64,000 nucleotides of DNA, from assembly GCF_001682855.1 (NCBI RefSeq), contig NZ_MAQW01000001.1:1418158-1482157 (forward strand). Direction: 5' to 3'. Below the pieces are notes generated by a model. That model was not told the DNA's origin, made no database searches, and saw only the letters and a list, made by a program, of their open reading frames with translations. Source of the DNA: Bacillus sp. FJAT-27264. Its GTDB lineage: Bacteria > Bacillota > Bacilli > Paenibacillales > Paenibacillaceae. Shown here piece after piece: positions 9,225-17,898 of this stretch (its first letter is position 1; each line of letters opens with the position of its first letter). The position numbers were made by a program, and so were the translations under genes.

Positions 9225-9769
9225 TCCCGCTCCTCCTCCTTGATGGCGATCCGCACCTTATCCCGGGCTCGCGCCAGGCGTGACTTGACGGTTCCTTCAG
9301 CTACTCCCAGCAGCTTCGCCATTTCAGCAATGGATAATCCATGTTGGATGTCGAGTGCCAACACTTCTCTGTTCTTCTTCGGGAGCGCCATGATGATCTC
9401 CCAAATCCGGTTGGCATACGCATGGCCCAGCGCCTCCTGCTCTGCAGATCGGACTTCGCCCGGCAGATGCTGCTTCGTATCCAGTGTGATGAATTTGCGC
9501 CAAAAGTTGCTTTTGCCATAGCTGAAGGCCGTATTTCTAGTAATCGTCAGCAGCCATGTCTTGAGCGAAGAGTCCCCGCGGAATTTCCCGATGCTTCGGT
9601 ACGCCTTCAGAAAAGCCTCCTGACTGATATCATTCGCCTGTTCGCGGCTGCGGGTCAGGAAGAACGCATAGTTCCACACATCCGAACCGTATTCCTCCAT
9701 CATTTCTCTCAAAGTCACGGCTGGAGCATAGCTGGCTTTGGCCATATCCCCCATATCATTACTTTGCAT
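9221..9769 (-). CDS. ECF-type RNA polymerase sigma factor
   Basis: Second ECF sigma in the window, 182 residues. Region 2: ANDISQEAFLKAYRSIGKFRG and LKTWLLTITRNTAFSY. Region 4: LPKKNREVLALDIQHGLSIAEMAKLLGVAEGTVKSRLARAR. The ATG at 9767-9769 follows AAGAGGTGAGATACATA; a start 12 codons upstream has no ribosome site. Overlaps the probable anti-sigma gene by 4 bases. An ECF-like promoter at 9794-9821 suggests autoregulation. Signal and targets unknown. Confidence 0.92.
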   Translation of the reverse strand: MQSNDMGDMAKASYAPAVTLREMMEEYGSDVWNYAFFLTRSREQANDISQEAFLKAYRSIGKFRGDSSLKTWLLTITRNTAFSYGKSNFWRKFITLDTKQHLPGEVRSAEQEALGHAYANRIWEIIMALPKKNREVLALDIQHGLSIAEMAKLLGVAEGTVKSRLARARDKVRIAIKEEERE

Positions 9770-9793
9770 TATGTATCTCACCTCTTGCCCAAT

Positions 9794-9821
9794 AAGACTT
9801 TTCAAAATGCAAAAAGTTCCC
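9794..9821 (-). promoter_or_regulatory. Candidate ECF autoregulatory promoter
   Basis: Minus-strand GGGAAC (9816-9821) is followed after about 17 bases by GTCTT near 9794-9798. It resembles GGAAC/GTC ECF promoters and sits 25 bases upstream of the sigma ATG. Confidence 0.4.
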
Positions 9822-10000
9822 TGTTCTCATAAAAATATACTATAAGAATATCATTCTGCTCTTTGTTCGCCGCTAACATTTGCACTCTCTCTTTTACCAC
9901 GAGATCCATATCCCCTCTAAAAAGAAAAATACAACAGGCGTGAATACCCATTGTATTGCGTTTAAACTATTTTATAGGTAAGCGTAATGTATGCAGATCA

Positions 10001-10327
10001 CTAAACTAGGAACCGCAGTACCATAACCGTTATTATGCCAACCCCAACCGTCCCTAATAAACTTTTGGTGATAATGGCTGTCAAAAAAGTAGGCAGCGCC
10101 GCCCACAACTCCACGTTATTTGATAGAGATAACAACTTCCCGTCCGATATTAAGAGTTCTTGTGCTACAAGAGCTGCCATAACAGCTACAGGGATATAAC
10201 TTAACCAGCGCATCAGCCATTCCGGCAAGGACTTACGGCTAAGCACCATAATCGGCAGCACCCTGGGAATAAGCGTTACGATCGAAGCCCCTATGATTAT
10301 AATAAATACATCCCATCTTATTTCCAC
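10001..10327 (-). CDS. azlD: Branched-chain amino acid exporter small subunit, AzlD family
   Basis: The 108-residue hydrophobic protein has four probable membrane helices (FIIIIGASIVTLIPRVLPI, WLSYIPVAVMAALVAQEL, WAALPTFLTAIITKSLL, VGIITVMVLRFLV), the size and pattern of AzlD. With AzlC it forms a two-subunit amino-acid exporter of the LIV-E type. It overlaps azlC by 10 bases, so the two are translated together. Substrate, usually branched-chain amino acids or analogues, is inferred from the family. Confidence 0.9.
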   Translation of the reverse strand: MEIRWDVFIIIIGASIVTLIPRVLPIMVLSRKSLPEWLMRWLSYIPVAVMAALVAQELLISDGKLLSLSNNVELWAALPTFLTAIITKSLLGTVGVGIITVMVLRFLV

Positions 10328-11055
10328 TTTTCAATCACCATTCCTATCGTAGCCGCTATAACCGTAGCAACAATTACAGCCATGCTAGGTGATAATACAT
10401 AACTTGCACCGATTACGCTCGCGACTGTGCATAGCACAACAATCATATCTTTAAGTAATTTTCTGCGACCTACCAGCTGAAGAACCAGAAGACCGATGAA
10501 CATCGCAGACAAGGCAAAATCAAGTCCCAGCTTCTCGGGATTCGAAATCCATTGCCCCAGGTACGCTCCTGCTAATGTAGCGATTATCCAGTTGATGTAC
10601 GCCGTCACATTAAGCCCGTGCATCCATCGTTCACTGAGATGCTGCCGATTCGTCGCCTTGTTCATCGCAACCCCGAAGCTTTCGTCCGTAAGTAAAGAAC
10701 CAATCAGCAAATTTTTAAATGGGGTAAGCTGACGAAAATACGGCGCCACCGCAGCACTCAATAGAAGATGCCGAAGATTTACGATAAATACGGTTAAAAT
10801 GATCGCAGCAGTCGAGCCTTGGGTTGCGATCATTCCAGCCACGATAAATTGTGCCGATCCTGCATAAATTAGAATTGACATAAGCGTAATTTCAGCCATG
10901 CTCAGCCCTGACGTATGACCGATAACACCAGCCGCGAAGCCAATACTTAAGTACCCTAGTAAGGTGGGGATACAATCCTTAACGCCTTGGAGAAAGCTGT
11001 CCTCCGTTTCGGTTAACTCCATTCCAGTGCCTTGTAATTGAGCACTCTCCCTCAT
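10318..11055 (-). CDS. azlC: Branched-chain amino acid permease, AzlC family
   Basis: Large subunit of the AzlCD exporter, 245 residues. Family features: DCIPTLLGYLSIGFAAGVIG, YAGSAQFIVAGMI and NLRHLLLSAAVAPYF, with about seven membrane helices in the inner membrane. The ATG at 11053-11055 follows GAGAGGTCATCG. It is preceded by a cupin-type regulator on the same strand with a 33-base gap, so the three genes probably form one operon, with the regulator playing the part that AzlB has in Bacillus. Confidence 0.92.
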   Translation of the reverse strand: MRESAQLQGTGMELTETEDSFLQGVKDCIPTLLGYLSIGFAAGVIGHTSGLSMAEITLMSILIYAGSAQFIVAGMIATQGSTAAIILTVFIVNLRHLLLSAAVAPYFRQLTPFKNLLIGSLLTDESFGVAMNKATNRQHLSERWMHGLNVTAYINWIIATLAGAYLGQWISNPEKLGLDFALSAMFIGLLVLQLVGRRKLLKDMIVVLCTVASVIGASYVLSPSMAVIVATVIAATIGMVIEKWK

Positions 11056-11088
11056 ACGATGACCTCTCTTTCTTGTGAACTGTTATAT

Positions 11089-11685
11089 CTAGTTGGGATA
11101 ATGAATGATATTAAAAAACTTGAGCGTCGACGTCCCCACATTCCGGTAGGTATGCGGTCTATTCGCCTGAAACATGACCGACATCTCCGGCTCAATGATG
11201 TACTGCTCCTGCTCAATGCTAAGCTCCAATACCCCTTCAGAGACCAGCACGTACTCCTCAACCCCATCGTAATGAGCCTCTGATTCATGAGAACAGCCCG
11301 GCTCAAGCTCAATACTATAAATTTCGAACTGTTTCTTGGAGTCGAAGGGAAATATAGAGTGTACCCGATAATTCCCGTCATCTTCTGTAATCGCATTTTT
11401 TTTGGATACGACTGTTACAAGCGGCGCTTCTTCCTTAATCAGAGACGAAAAGGACACATGCAGTCCATTAGCAATTTTCCACAGCGTTGTTACCGTAGGA
11501 TTCGTCTCGCCCCGCTCGATTTGACCAAGCATCGCCTTGCTTACCCCTGTTAGTTCCGCAGTCTGATCCAGACTCAGCTTACGTTCCTTGCGTATTCTAG
11601 ACACATTCTTGCTTATGCTGATATTGATGTTGTTCGGATGAATGACCTTCTCCTCCTCTATAGTTTCGTTTAATATATTATTCAT
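11089..11685 (-). CDS. XRE-family regulator with C-terminal cupin
   Basis: About 198 residues. The N-terminal helix-turn-helix is VSRIRKERKLSLDQTAELTG plus VSKAMLGQIERGETNPT, about residues 28-70. The C-terminal cupin (about 125-195) has SIELEPGCSHESEAHYDGVEEYVLVSEG. These single-cupin regulators often control amino-acid exporters next to them, and azlCD follows directly. The start is uncertain: an ATG at 11685 and a GTG at 11703 both lack a clear ribosome site, whereas GAGGAGGAGAAGG lies inside the reading frame before an ATT codon about 20 codons further on. A rare ATT start there is possible. Confidence 0.85.
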   Translation of the reverse strand: MNNILNETIEEEKVIHPNNINISISKNVSRIRKERKLSLDQTAELTGVSKAMLGQIERGETNPTVTTLWKIANGLHVSFSSLIKEEAPLVTVVSKKNAITEDDGNYRVHSIFPFDSKKQFEIYSIELEPGCSHESEAHYDGVEEYVLVSEGVLELSIEQEQYIIEPEMSVMFQANRPHTYRNVGTSTLKFFNIIHYPN

Positions 11686-11847
11686 TTGTATAATATAACG
11701 CACAAAAAGAGATGAGTAAATACCTATTGTCGTATATGAAGCATCTTCAATGGTAAATATGCGAGTTGCCGTTAGGTATTTTAGATTGGGTTGAATTTTG
11801 AGCGTATCTCAAAATCAAAGCCCGCTTCGTCGGGGAACTGGCCCTGG

Positions 11848-11945
11848 CTCCAGCGACTTTATTACCTATAATTCAGCCATCTAAGAAGCTAACGGACTCC
11901 AGCAACCTTATTGCTTGTAATTCAGTTATCTGAGTCCGCTAAATG
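11848..11945. repeat. Two imperfect 49-bp direct repeats (dispersed intergenic repeat type)
   Basis: Two adjacent copies start with CTCCAGCRAC and continue TTATT..YTRTAATTCAG. They begin at 11848 and 11897. The sequence resembles short tandem intergenic repeats I associate with Paenibacillus genomes. It lies in the 646-base gene-free stretch 11704-12349, which otherwise holds only a possible transposase remnant. Confidence 0.5.
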
Positions 11946-12043
11946 TTCCAGAACAACTTCTTATGGAAAATAGCGGATATACGGTCCGTTCGATGGCATA
12001 AATACGCTGTAACCTGCTCAAGGGAGTATGTTCTTAAGCAGAT

Positions 12044-12190
12044 TTAACCAGGTTCATTAAGCAAGCACTGATGACGATGATGGGCCGAATCTTTTTTGTA
12101 ATCATAGTCGGCTTGAAAATGCTTGGGGGGATGAGCGCTTGCGTATGCACAAGCCAGTAACATTATTGGGGCCAAAGCTTCTATTAAATT
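12044..12190 (-). pseudogene. Possible transposase remnant
   Basis: A short open stretch ends at TAA (12044-12046). It reads about 48 codons including EALAPIMLLACAY, HPPKHFQADYDYKKDS. The HPPKHF..AD.xYDY pattern is reminiscent of the second catalytic aspartate region of DDE transposases. There is no start, no full domain and no terminal repeats, so it would be a decayed fragment. Confidence 0.3.
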
Positions 12191-12349
12191 CCGTAGACTT
12201 GAAGCATACTGCTAACTTATAAATGCTGGCATACGGACAGAGGATGGTACAACGGGGTAAATGAACTCTTCAGAAATATACATCAATTACAAGGAGTGGA
12301 ATAAGGCCTTGATCAGGCGCTCATCCCGCTCCTTGTCTATATAGCAAAC

Positions 12350-13501
12350 TTAATCTTCCCACACACTGGCATAAGCGTAGTTGCGAATGGTGCCATGCCA
12401 ACGGAACCACGGAGAACCACTCTCTTGCTGTGCGTAGAACATTGCTATCTCAGCTTCTGGATCTATAACAACATAACAACCGCGGGCGCCATCCCATCCA
12501 AACTCGCCGTTAAGACTTAGGGAGTTGTTATCTTCCCGATCGACCAATGTTCGTACACCAAGACCGTAACTATAGCCGCTTTTACTTACACCGCCAAATT
12601 GGGCAAAATCCTGCTGCGCCAGCGGGTTTAGACGTCTTGTTCTCATCTCATTAACAGTCTCTTTGCGCAAAATCCGCTCACCGTTCGAGGCCAGACCATA
12701 ATTACATAGCGCTTCGGCAAACAAAATATAATCTGAAACGGTCGAATACAACCCGCCCCCACCGTTCTCATAAGCAGTACCTGGCTGCAAATTAAAATGT
12801 TCGCCTATGCTCTCGTGCGTATGGTTCTGCCCGTTGAAGTGATTATACAACTTGCAGAAGCGCTTCTCGTCCTTCAGCTGGAACGAAGTATCCTTCATCC
12901 CAAGCGGTTTAAAAATATGATCCTGCAGATAAGCTCCAAAAGTCTGTCCTGACAGCACTTCAATCAGGGCGCCGAGCACTTCATGACAAGCACCGTATTT
13001 GAAGCGTGATTCCGGTTCGAAATGAAGCGGCTCTTTTGCCAGCGCCTTGATCACATCCAGCGTCTTGCCTTCCCCGTTCGACTTTTCAATAACAGCAATA
13101 GTGTCCTTCGTATCCCGTTGATCAATGCCTGCGGTCATGCTGAACAGATGCTCGATCGTAATATGATGTTGAGCAGGTCTAAGCTCCTCAGAGCCATCCT
13201 GAAGGATATGCCGTACGGTCATATGCTTGTATTCCGGGATATACGCGTAAAGCGGATCGTCAAGCCTTAACTTCCCTGCCTCATACAGCTGCAACAGAGC
13301 CGTGCACGTAATGACCTTCGTCGCAGAATACAACCGGAAGATCGTATCCTGGCCAAACCGCACTCCATTCTCTACGTCAGAAAACCCGGCATAATGCTCA
13401 AACACGGGCTGATGCTTGTGATACATCGCAAACCCCAGACCAGGGACATTCTTCTCCTTATAAAATGAATTCAAATACGCTTCCAGTTTTGAGAAATTCA
13501 C
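12350..13501 (-). CDS. Serine hydrolase, class C beta-lactamase/esterase family
   Basis: 383 residues. The catalytic SxxK motif is in FRLYSATKVITCTALL (about residue 60) and the second motif is YGACHEVLGALIEVLSG (YxN position occupied by YGA). The C-terminal half has GGGGLYSTVSDYILFAEAL and GLGVRTL. No signal peptide is seen, so it is probably cytoplasmic. The GTG at 13499-13501 is preferred because GGAGGAAGGCCAA precedes it; the ORF is open 11 codons upstream without such a site. Likely an esterase or D-amino-acid peptide hydrolase rather than a resistance enzyme; substrate unknown. Confidence 0.85.
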   Translation of the reverse strand: MNFSKLEAYLNSFYKEKNVPGLGFAMYHKHQPVFEHYAGFSDVENGVRFGQDTIFRLYSATKVITCTALLQLYEAGKLRLDDPLYAYIPEYKHMTVRHILQDGSEELRPAQHHITIEHLFSMTAGIDQRDTKDTIAVIEKSNGEGKTLDVIKALAKEPLHFEPESRFKYGACHEVLGALIEVLSGQTFGAYLQDHIFKPLGMKDTSFQLKDEKRFCKLYNHFNGQNHTHESIGEHFNLQPGTAYENGGGGLYSTVSDYILFAEALCNYGLASNGERILRKETVNEMRTRRLNPLAQQDFAQFGGVSKSGYSYGLGVRTLVDREDNNSLSLNGEFGWDGARGCYVVIDPEAEIAMFYAQQESGSPWFRWHGTIRNYAYASVWED

Positions 13502-13611
13502 TTGGCCTTCCTCCAATCGATAGTTAAGGTGCATAAGTTATGAAATCGCATTCAAGATAGAGCATTCTTTGATTACAACATACCTGAAAAATACGCCGGA
13601 GGCTATCCCCC

Positions 13612-13642
13612 AATAAAAATAGGTTCGCCATTTCGGCGAACC
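13612..13642 (-). terminator. Terminator of the nucleoside/DoxX operon
   Basis: Perfect GGTTCGCC / GGCGAACC stem with a 5-base loop, followed on the minus strand by TATTTTTATTG. It lies about 90 bases after the doxX stop and bounds the six-gene operon. Confidence 0.8.
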
Positions 13643-13734
13643 CTGATAGTAATACAATCTTGTAGGCTACAGCATTTCAAACTTCCAACAGCAGTGCTTA
13701 CTTTCGTATGCATTGTAACGCTACAAGAATTAGA

Positions 13735-14142
13735 TTATTTCAACAAAGCATCAATAGAAATTTCACCAGCTCCAGTAAAAGCAATTCCAACCAGAGTTAT
13801 AATCAAAACTAAATTATACTCATATCCGTTCTTTTCTCCCCAAATTCCATTTGCTCCGTGGAACTTTGCTATGGCAACCACCATCGGTATGATCAACAAT
13901 ACAGCACCGACCTGTATCCAAAGACCAGTCGCAAACAGTAAACCGCCAATTAATTCTAGGAGGCCTGCACTTATCGCCATGAACACACCCGGTCTGATGC
14001 CAATGGATTCAAAAAAGTCCGCAGTCTTTAACAATCCTCCACCACCGAATAGCCCAAACAGCATTTTTCCTGCATGCCCAATCATCAATACACCGATAAC
14101 TGCGCGAATCATAAATAACCCTAAATCCATCAAAAATTTCAT
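13735..14142 (-). CDS. DoxX family membrane protein
   Basis: 135 residues with four probable membrane helices (LGLFMIRAVIGVLMIGHAG, GVFMAISAGLLELIGGLLFA, VGAVLLIIPMVVAIAKF, LVLIITLVGIAFTGAGEI). DoxX proteins are small inner-membrane proteins of mostly unknown, often redox-related function. The ATG at 14140-14142 gives the usual DoxX N-terminus (MKFLMDLGLFMIR), but a TTG at 14160 has a better-spaced AAAGGA, so six more residues are possible. It follows the oxidoreductase gene closely and precedes a terminator, so it is the last gene of the operon. Its link to nucleoside use is unclear. Confidence 0.82.
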   Translation of the reverse strand: MKFLMDLGLFMIRAVIGVLMIGHAGKMLFGLFGGGGLLKTADFFESIGIRPGVFMAISAGLLELIGGLLFATGLWIQVGAVLLIIPMVVAIAKFHGANGIWGEKNGYEYNLVLIITLVGIAFTGAGEISIDALLK

Positions 14143-14180
14143 ATCCTTTCCGCTCGACAATGTAAATTCCTTTTACATAC

Positions 14181-15173
14181 TTAAAGTAATGCTGACAAAA
14201 TCCGATCGCAGAGATCCATTGTACTCACATTGTCACGTCCGCTTGTAACTGGGATGCTTTTATCTCTGCAGCAGTCCATAAAATGTGCCATTTCACCTAC
14301 AAAGCCGCGTAAATAAAGATCTCTGAAACACCCTGACATCGCTGAGGCAGATGGGGTATAAACGCTATCGGACTCTCCAAGTGATCTCCATGACGGATGA
14401 TTTGACGTTAGTGATTTATGAACAGTAAACGTATTGATTTCATCCGCGCACGCAAATCCATCGTCAAAAGTGACCCGTATATTTTCACTTTCACGCGACC
14501 AGGCACTCATGCCAGAGAAATACATACTCCCAACGATACCATTGTCAAACTTTAACGAAAGACTTTGCGAGATAAACTCGTTGTTGCTGTTCTTAAACCC
14601 TGTTACTTGAGCTACTTCCCCGAATAGATGACGAATCAGATCAACGATGTGAATGGCTGCAAGCTTTATGAATTCTTCATCATTTTTGCAAAACGGTGTG
14701 CTATCAACTGCGAAGCTGGCTTCAAAAGAACGCGCTGTGCCGAGTGCTCTACTATCAATCAGTTCTTTAAGTTTCATATATACAGGAGCGTAACGTTTCA
14801 TAAATCCTACCATTAATACAACTCCGGCTTGCTCGGCAGCGTTTGCAACTTGTTCAGCTTCCAGAGCATTCCAGCCAAGCGGCTTGTCTACGTACACATT
14901 TTTTCCGGCCTTGATACAATCCAATACAAGTTCTGTCTGATCATGGGGTTGAGCTACGACCACTACTCCGTCACAGTCTTCATTTTGTAACATCGTCTTA
15001 TAGTTGTCATACGCATTTCCCCTGCTTCCAAATCGTTGAAGAGCTGCTTTAGATCGATCTATATTCCGTGTCGAAATTGCCATGATTTCTGCCCCAGCTT
15101 CAAGAGCTGAAGGATAAATATTCGTTGTTGCATGAAATCCTGCACCTATAAAACAAAGTTTAGATGTTCCCAT
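14181..15173 (-). CDS. Gfo/Idh/MocA family oxidoreductase
   Basis: 330-residue NAD(P)-dependent dehydrogenase. The Rossmann start is LCFIGAGFHATTNIYPSALEAG, the strand after it is VVVVAQPHDQTELVLDCIKAGKNVYVDKPLGWN with the conserved lysine of the (E/D)KP motif, and the C-terminal alpha/beta domain has FVGEMAHFMDCCRDKSIPVTSGRD. Members usually oxidise or reduce sugar or cyclitol hydroxyls. In this operon it may process the sugar released from a nucleoside, or a 3'-keto intermediate made by the SAHH-like enzyme; this is inference. Gap to the upstream transporter gene is 47 bases. Confidence 0.9.
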   Translation of the reverse strand: MGTSKLCFIGAGFHATTNIYPSALEAGAEIMAISTRNIDRSKAALQRFGSRGNAYDNYKTMLQNEDCDGVVVVAQPHDQTELVLDCIKAGKNVYVDKPLGWNALEAEQVANAAEQAGVVLMVGFMKRYAPVYMKLKELIDSRALGTARSFEASFAVDSTPFCKNDEEFIKLAAIHIVDLIRHLFGEVAQVTGFKNSNNEFISQSLSLKFDNGIVGSMYFSGMSAWSRESENIRVTFDDGFACADEINTFTVHKSLTSNHPSWRSLGESDSVYTPSASAMSGCFRDLYLRGFVGEMAHFMDCCRDKSIPVTSGRDNVSTMDLCDRILSALL

Positions 15174-15220
15174 TTGACTATCTCCATTCCATTTATGATC
15201 TAAAAGTAAACCCTTTCAAT

Positions 15221-16477
15221 CTAATGATTTATAATGTCAGCTTTGAAACGTTCCGGCTCATGTTTATACTTAAACGAAAAGACAAAGATGACAGCGAGCA
15301 TTAGGGCATACACCGCAAAAACAAGCCATATGGATGTCCAATTTTTTGTCCCGTTTACAGTGAAATAATCGACAATATGACCACTGATTACAGAGCCAAA
15401 GTATGCTCCAAACCCATTGACCATTGTCATAAAAAGGCCTTGCGCACTTGCCCGAATATCCGAATTTGTTTCTGTCTCAATAAAGAGAGAACCCGAAATA
15501 TTAAAAAAGTCAAATGCACAACCGTATACGAGCATCGCTATCAGTAAAAGCATAAATCCAAATGGTGATGGATCTCCAAAAGCTAGAAGTATGAATCGCA
15601 GAGACCATGCCACCATACTAATAATCATTATGCGTTTGATTCCATATTTTCTTAAGAAAAAAGGGATCAATAATAAACAGAACACCTCTGCCATTTGTGA
15701 AACAGATAATAATATAGAAGGATATTTTACAATCAGACTATCTTGATACTCAGGCAGTAAGGAAAAATCATGTAAATAGGGGCTGCTGAATGTATTCGAA
15801 ATTTGCAAGGTTGCACCAAGTAATATGGCAAATATAAAAAATACAATCATTTTGGGTTGTTTAAATAGAACGAAAGCATCCAGTCCAAGCGTTTCTGCCC
15901 AATTCTTCTTTTTTTCTTTTTTACTAGAAGACACCTTCGGTAATAGCATTGAAAATAAAGCAATAAGAACAGACGATCCTGCAGCCAAATACAATTGCAT
16001 ATTGCTAAGCTCGAAACCGAGCAAGCTAACTGACCACATGGCTACAATAAAACCTATTGTTCCATAAATGCGAATTTTCGGGAATGTTGATACAGTATCA
16101 AAATGGTTTTGCTCCAGACAGAAGTAAGAGATGCTATTCAACAAAGCTATTGTTGGAATAAAGAGCATAGCATTTAAAAGCATGAATACGAACATACTGC
16201 CTGCATCTGAAATCGAAGTTGTGTAGAAAAGAACCACTGCACAAATGAGATGGCATATCATGAACACACGGTTGGCCGGTATCCACTTATCGGCAATAAT
16301 ACCAATAAGACTTGGCATAAATAATGCGGCAATCCCATTGGCGCTGTAAACAAGCCCTACTTCCGCTCCAGAAAAGTGAAGCGTATCTATCATATATGAG
16401 CTAAATGTTGTTAACCAGCTTCCCCATATAAAATACTGTAAAAACGATAGCACTTTTAACCGATTCACAATGTTCAT
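15221..16477 (-). CDS. nupG: Nucleoside:H+ symporter, NupG-like
   Basis: 418 residues, the same length as E. coli NupG, with about twelve membrane helices. The N-terminal half aligns with remembered NupG sequence: LKVLSFLQYFIWGSWLTT, VYSANGIAALFMPSLIGIIADKW, ICHLICAVVLFY, FPKIRIYGTIGFIVAMWSVS, GFELSNMQLYLAAGSS. It should bring nucleosides into the cell with protons. RBS GGGGGAATAGCTAG precedes the ATG. It sits 47 bases after the NCS2 gene. The exact nucleoside is unknown; the E. coli protein has broad specificity. Confidence 0.9.
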   Translation of the reverse strand: MNIVNRLKVLSFLQYFIWGSWLTTFSSYMIDTLHFSGAEVGLVYSANGIAALFMPSLIGIIADKWIPANRVFMICHLICAVVLFYTTSISDAGSMFVFMLLNAMLFIPTIALLNSISYFCLEQNHFDTVSTFPKIRIYGTIGFIVAMWSVSLLGFELSNMQLYLAAGSSVLIALFSMLLPKVSSSKKEKKKNWAETLGLDAFVLFKQPKMIVFFIFAILLGATLQISNTFSSPYLHDFSLLPEYQDSLIVKYPSILLSVSQMAEVFCLLLIPFFLRKYGIKRIMIISMVAWSLRFILLAFGDPSPFGFMLLLIAMLVYGCAFDFFNISGSLFIETETNSDIRASAQGLFMTMVNGFGAYFGSVISGHIVDYFTVNGTKNWTSIWLVFAVYALMLAVIFVFSFKYKHEPERFKADIINH

Positions 16478-16524
16478 CTAGCTATTCCCCCTATGGAGTA
16501 ACTGATAATATCACTTTAAGCAAG

Positions 16525-17802
16525 TTAATGTGTGAATAATGGTAATGCAAACAAATTGCATAGAAAAAGGACAGCGCATACATATAAGATGACAGAAACA
16601 TCTTTCCATTTGCCGACAGCCAGCTTCATAATCGGATAGAAAATAAATCCAAATGCAATACCTTCAGCTATGCTAGAGGTCAATGGAATACAGACAACCA
16701 TCAGAAAAGCAGGGACCCACTCTGTAAAATCATTAAATGAGATTTCTGCCAAGCTTCTCATCATTAAAGCTCCTATTAGAATGAGGATGGGGGCAACTGC
16801 ATTCCCTGGGATATATCCTACATAAGGCAGTAAAGGAATGCATGCTAAAAACAAGATAGCGGTCACTAGTGCCGGAATTCCCGTTTTTCCACCCTCAGCG
16901 ATTCCAGCAGCGCTTTCTGCTGATGCAACAGTAGGGCTTGTTCCTACAATGCCAGATAAAATAGTAGAAATGGCCGTTATCTTAAGAGCTTTCGGAAACT
17001 TGGAGACATCAGGAAGCATCCCGCTAAGTAATCCAACATTTTCAAATAATACAATCATCGTAATTGAAAAAGTGGCTATCCAAAATGAGATCGTACTAAA
17101 ACTAAATTGACCGGACAGAAATATCGTTTTATAGGTAGCAATACTAATACTTTCAGAGGATAGAGCAGAATTAGTACCTGAAATGATTGTTAAGCAAGCC
17201 GTAGTCAATAAGCCAATCAATAGGCTGCCTTTAACATTTCTAGCGAATAGAATAAGTGTAACCATTAAGCCGATGATTGTTGCAAGAGCTACGGGGGAGG
17301 CCAGATTTCCAACTTCGACAAGGGTTGAAGGATTTGCCCGAATAAGTTCTCCCTTTTGCAAACCAATAAAAGTAAGATATACCCCAATTCCGCTTGTAAT
17401 CCCATGCTTTAATGAGCTTGGAACTGCACTGATCAATTTTGTACTTAATGAAGTAAAAGCAATGACAGAAAAGACAAGGCCAGACACCATTATGACAGCA
17501 AGACCTTGCTGCGGGGACAAGCCCATGGACTGCACCATTGTATAACTAAAAAAAGCGTTAATCCCCATTCCGGGAATAAGTATTATAGGCGCATTAGCAA
17601 AAAGCCCCATCAGCAAGCAACCGAGGATGGAAATGATTATTGATGAAATAACGCCAGCCTCTATCGGAATTCCAGCATCTCGCAAAATCAGCGGATTTAC
17701 CAATATAATGTATGAGCATGTGAAAAATGAAGTTAAGCCTGCCATTAATTCCTTACGCCATGTTGATTCATGCTCCTTTATTTGAAAAAGCTTATTTAAC
17801 AT
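16525..17802 (-). CDS. NCS2 family purine-base permease
   Basis: 425 residues, about 12-14 membrane helices, of the AzgA/PbuG-type branch (purine base uptake). Signatures: MAGLTSFFTCSYIILVNPLILRDAG, GMGINAFFSYTMVQSMGLSPQQGLAV, FENVGLLSGMLPDVSKF, and SPTVASAESAAGIAEGGKTGI. The ATG at 17800-17802 follows GGAGG by 11 bases; a TTG six codons upstream overlaps that ribosome site. A paralogue lies at 57389-58687 outside the operon. Being next to the phosphorylase, it could import bases or release those left from nucleoside cleavage. Confidence 0.93.
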   Translation of the reverse strand: MLNKLFQIKEHESTWRKELMAGLTSFFTCSYIILVNPLILRDAGIPIEAGVISSIIISILGCLLMGLFANAPIILIPGMGINAFFSYTMVQSMGLSPQQGLAVIMVSGLVFSVIAFTSLSTKLISAVPSSLKHGITSGIGVYLTFIGLQKGELIRANPSTLVEVGNLASPVALATIIGLMVTLILFARNVKGSLLIGLLTTACLTIISGTNSALSSESISIATYKTIFLSGQFSFSTISFWIATFSITMIVLFENVGLLSGMLPDVSKFPKALKITAISTILSGIVGTSPTVASAESAAGIAEGGKTGIPALVTAILFLACIPLLPYVGYIPGNAVAPILILIGALMMRSLAEISFNDFTEWVPAFLMVVCIPLTSSIAEGIAFGFIFYPIMKLAVGKWKDVSVILYVCAVLFLCNLFALPLFTH

Positions 17803-17898
17803 AATAAATATTGCCTCCAAAATACAATCCCGCCGCCACCCACTAGTATTTAACTAGTACAATCACAAATCTAAAGCTCTATAGATCAAGGTTCTATC

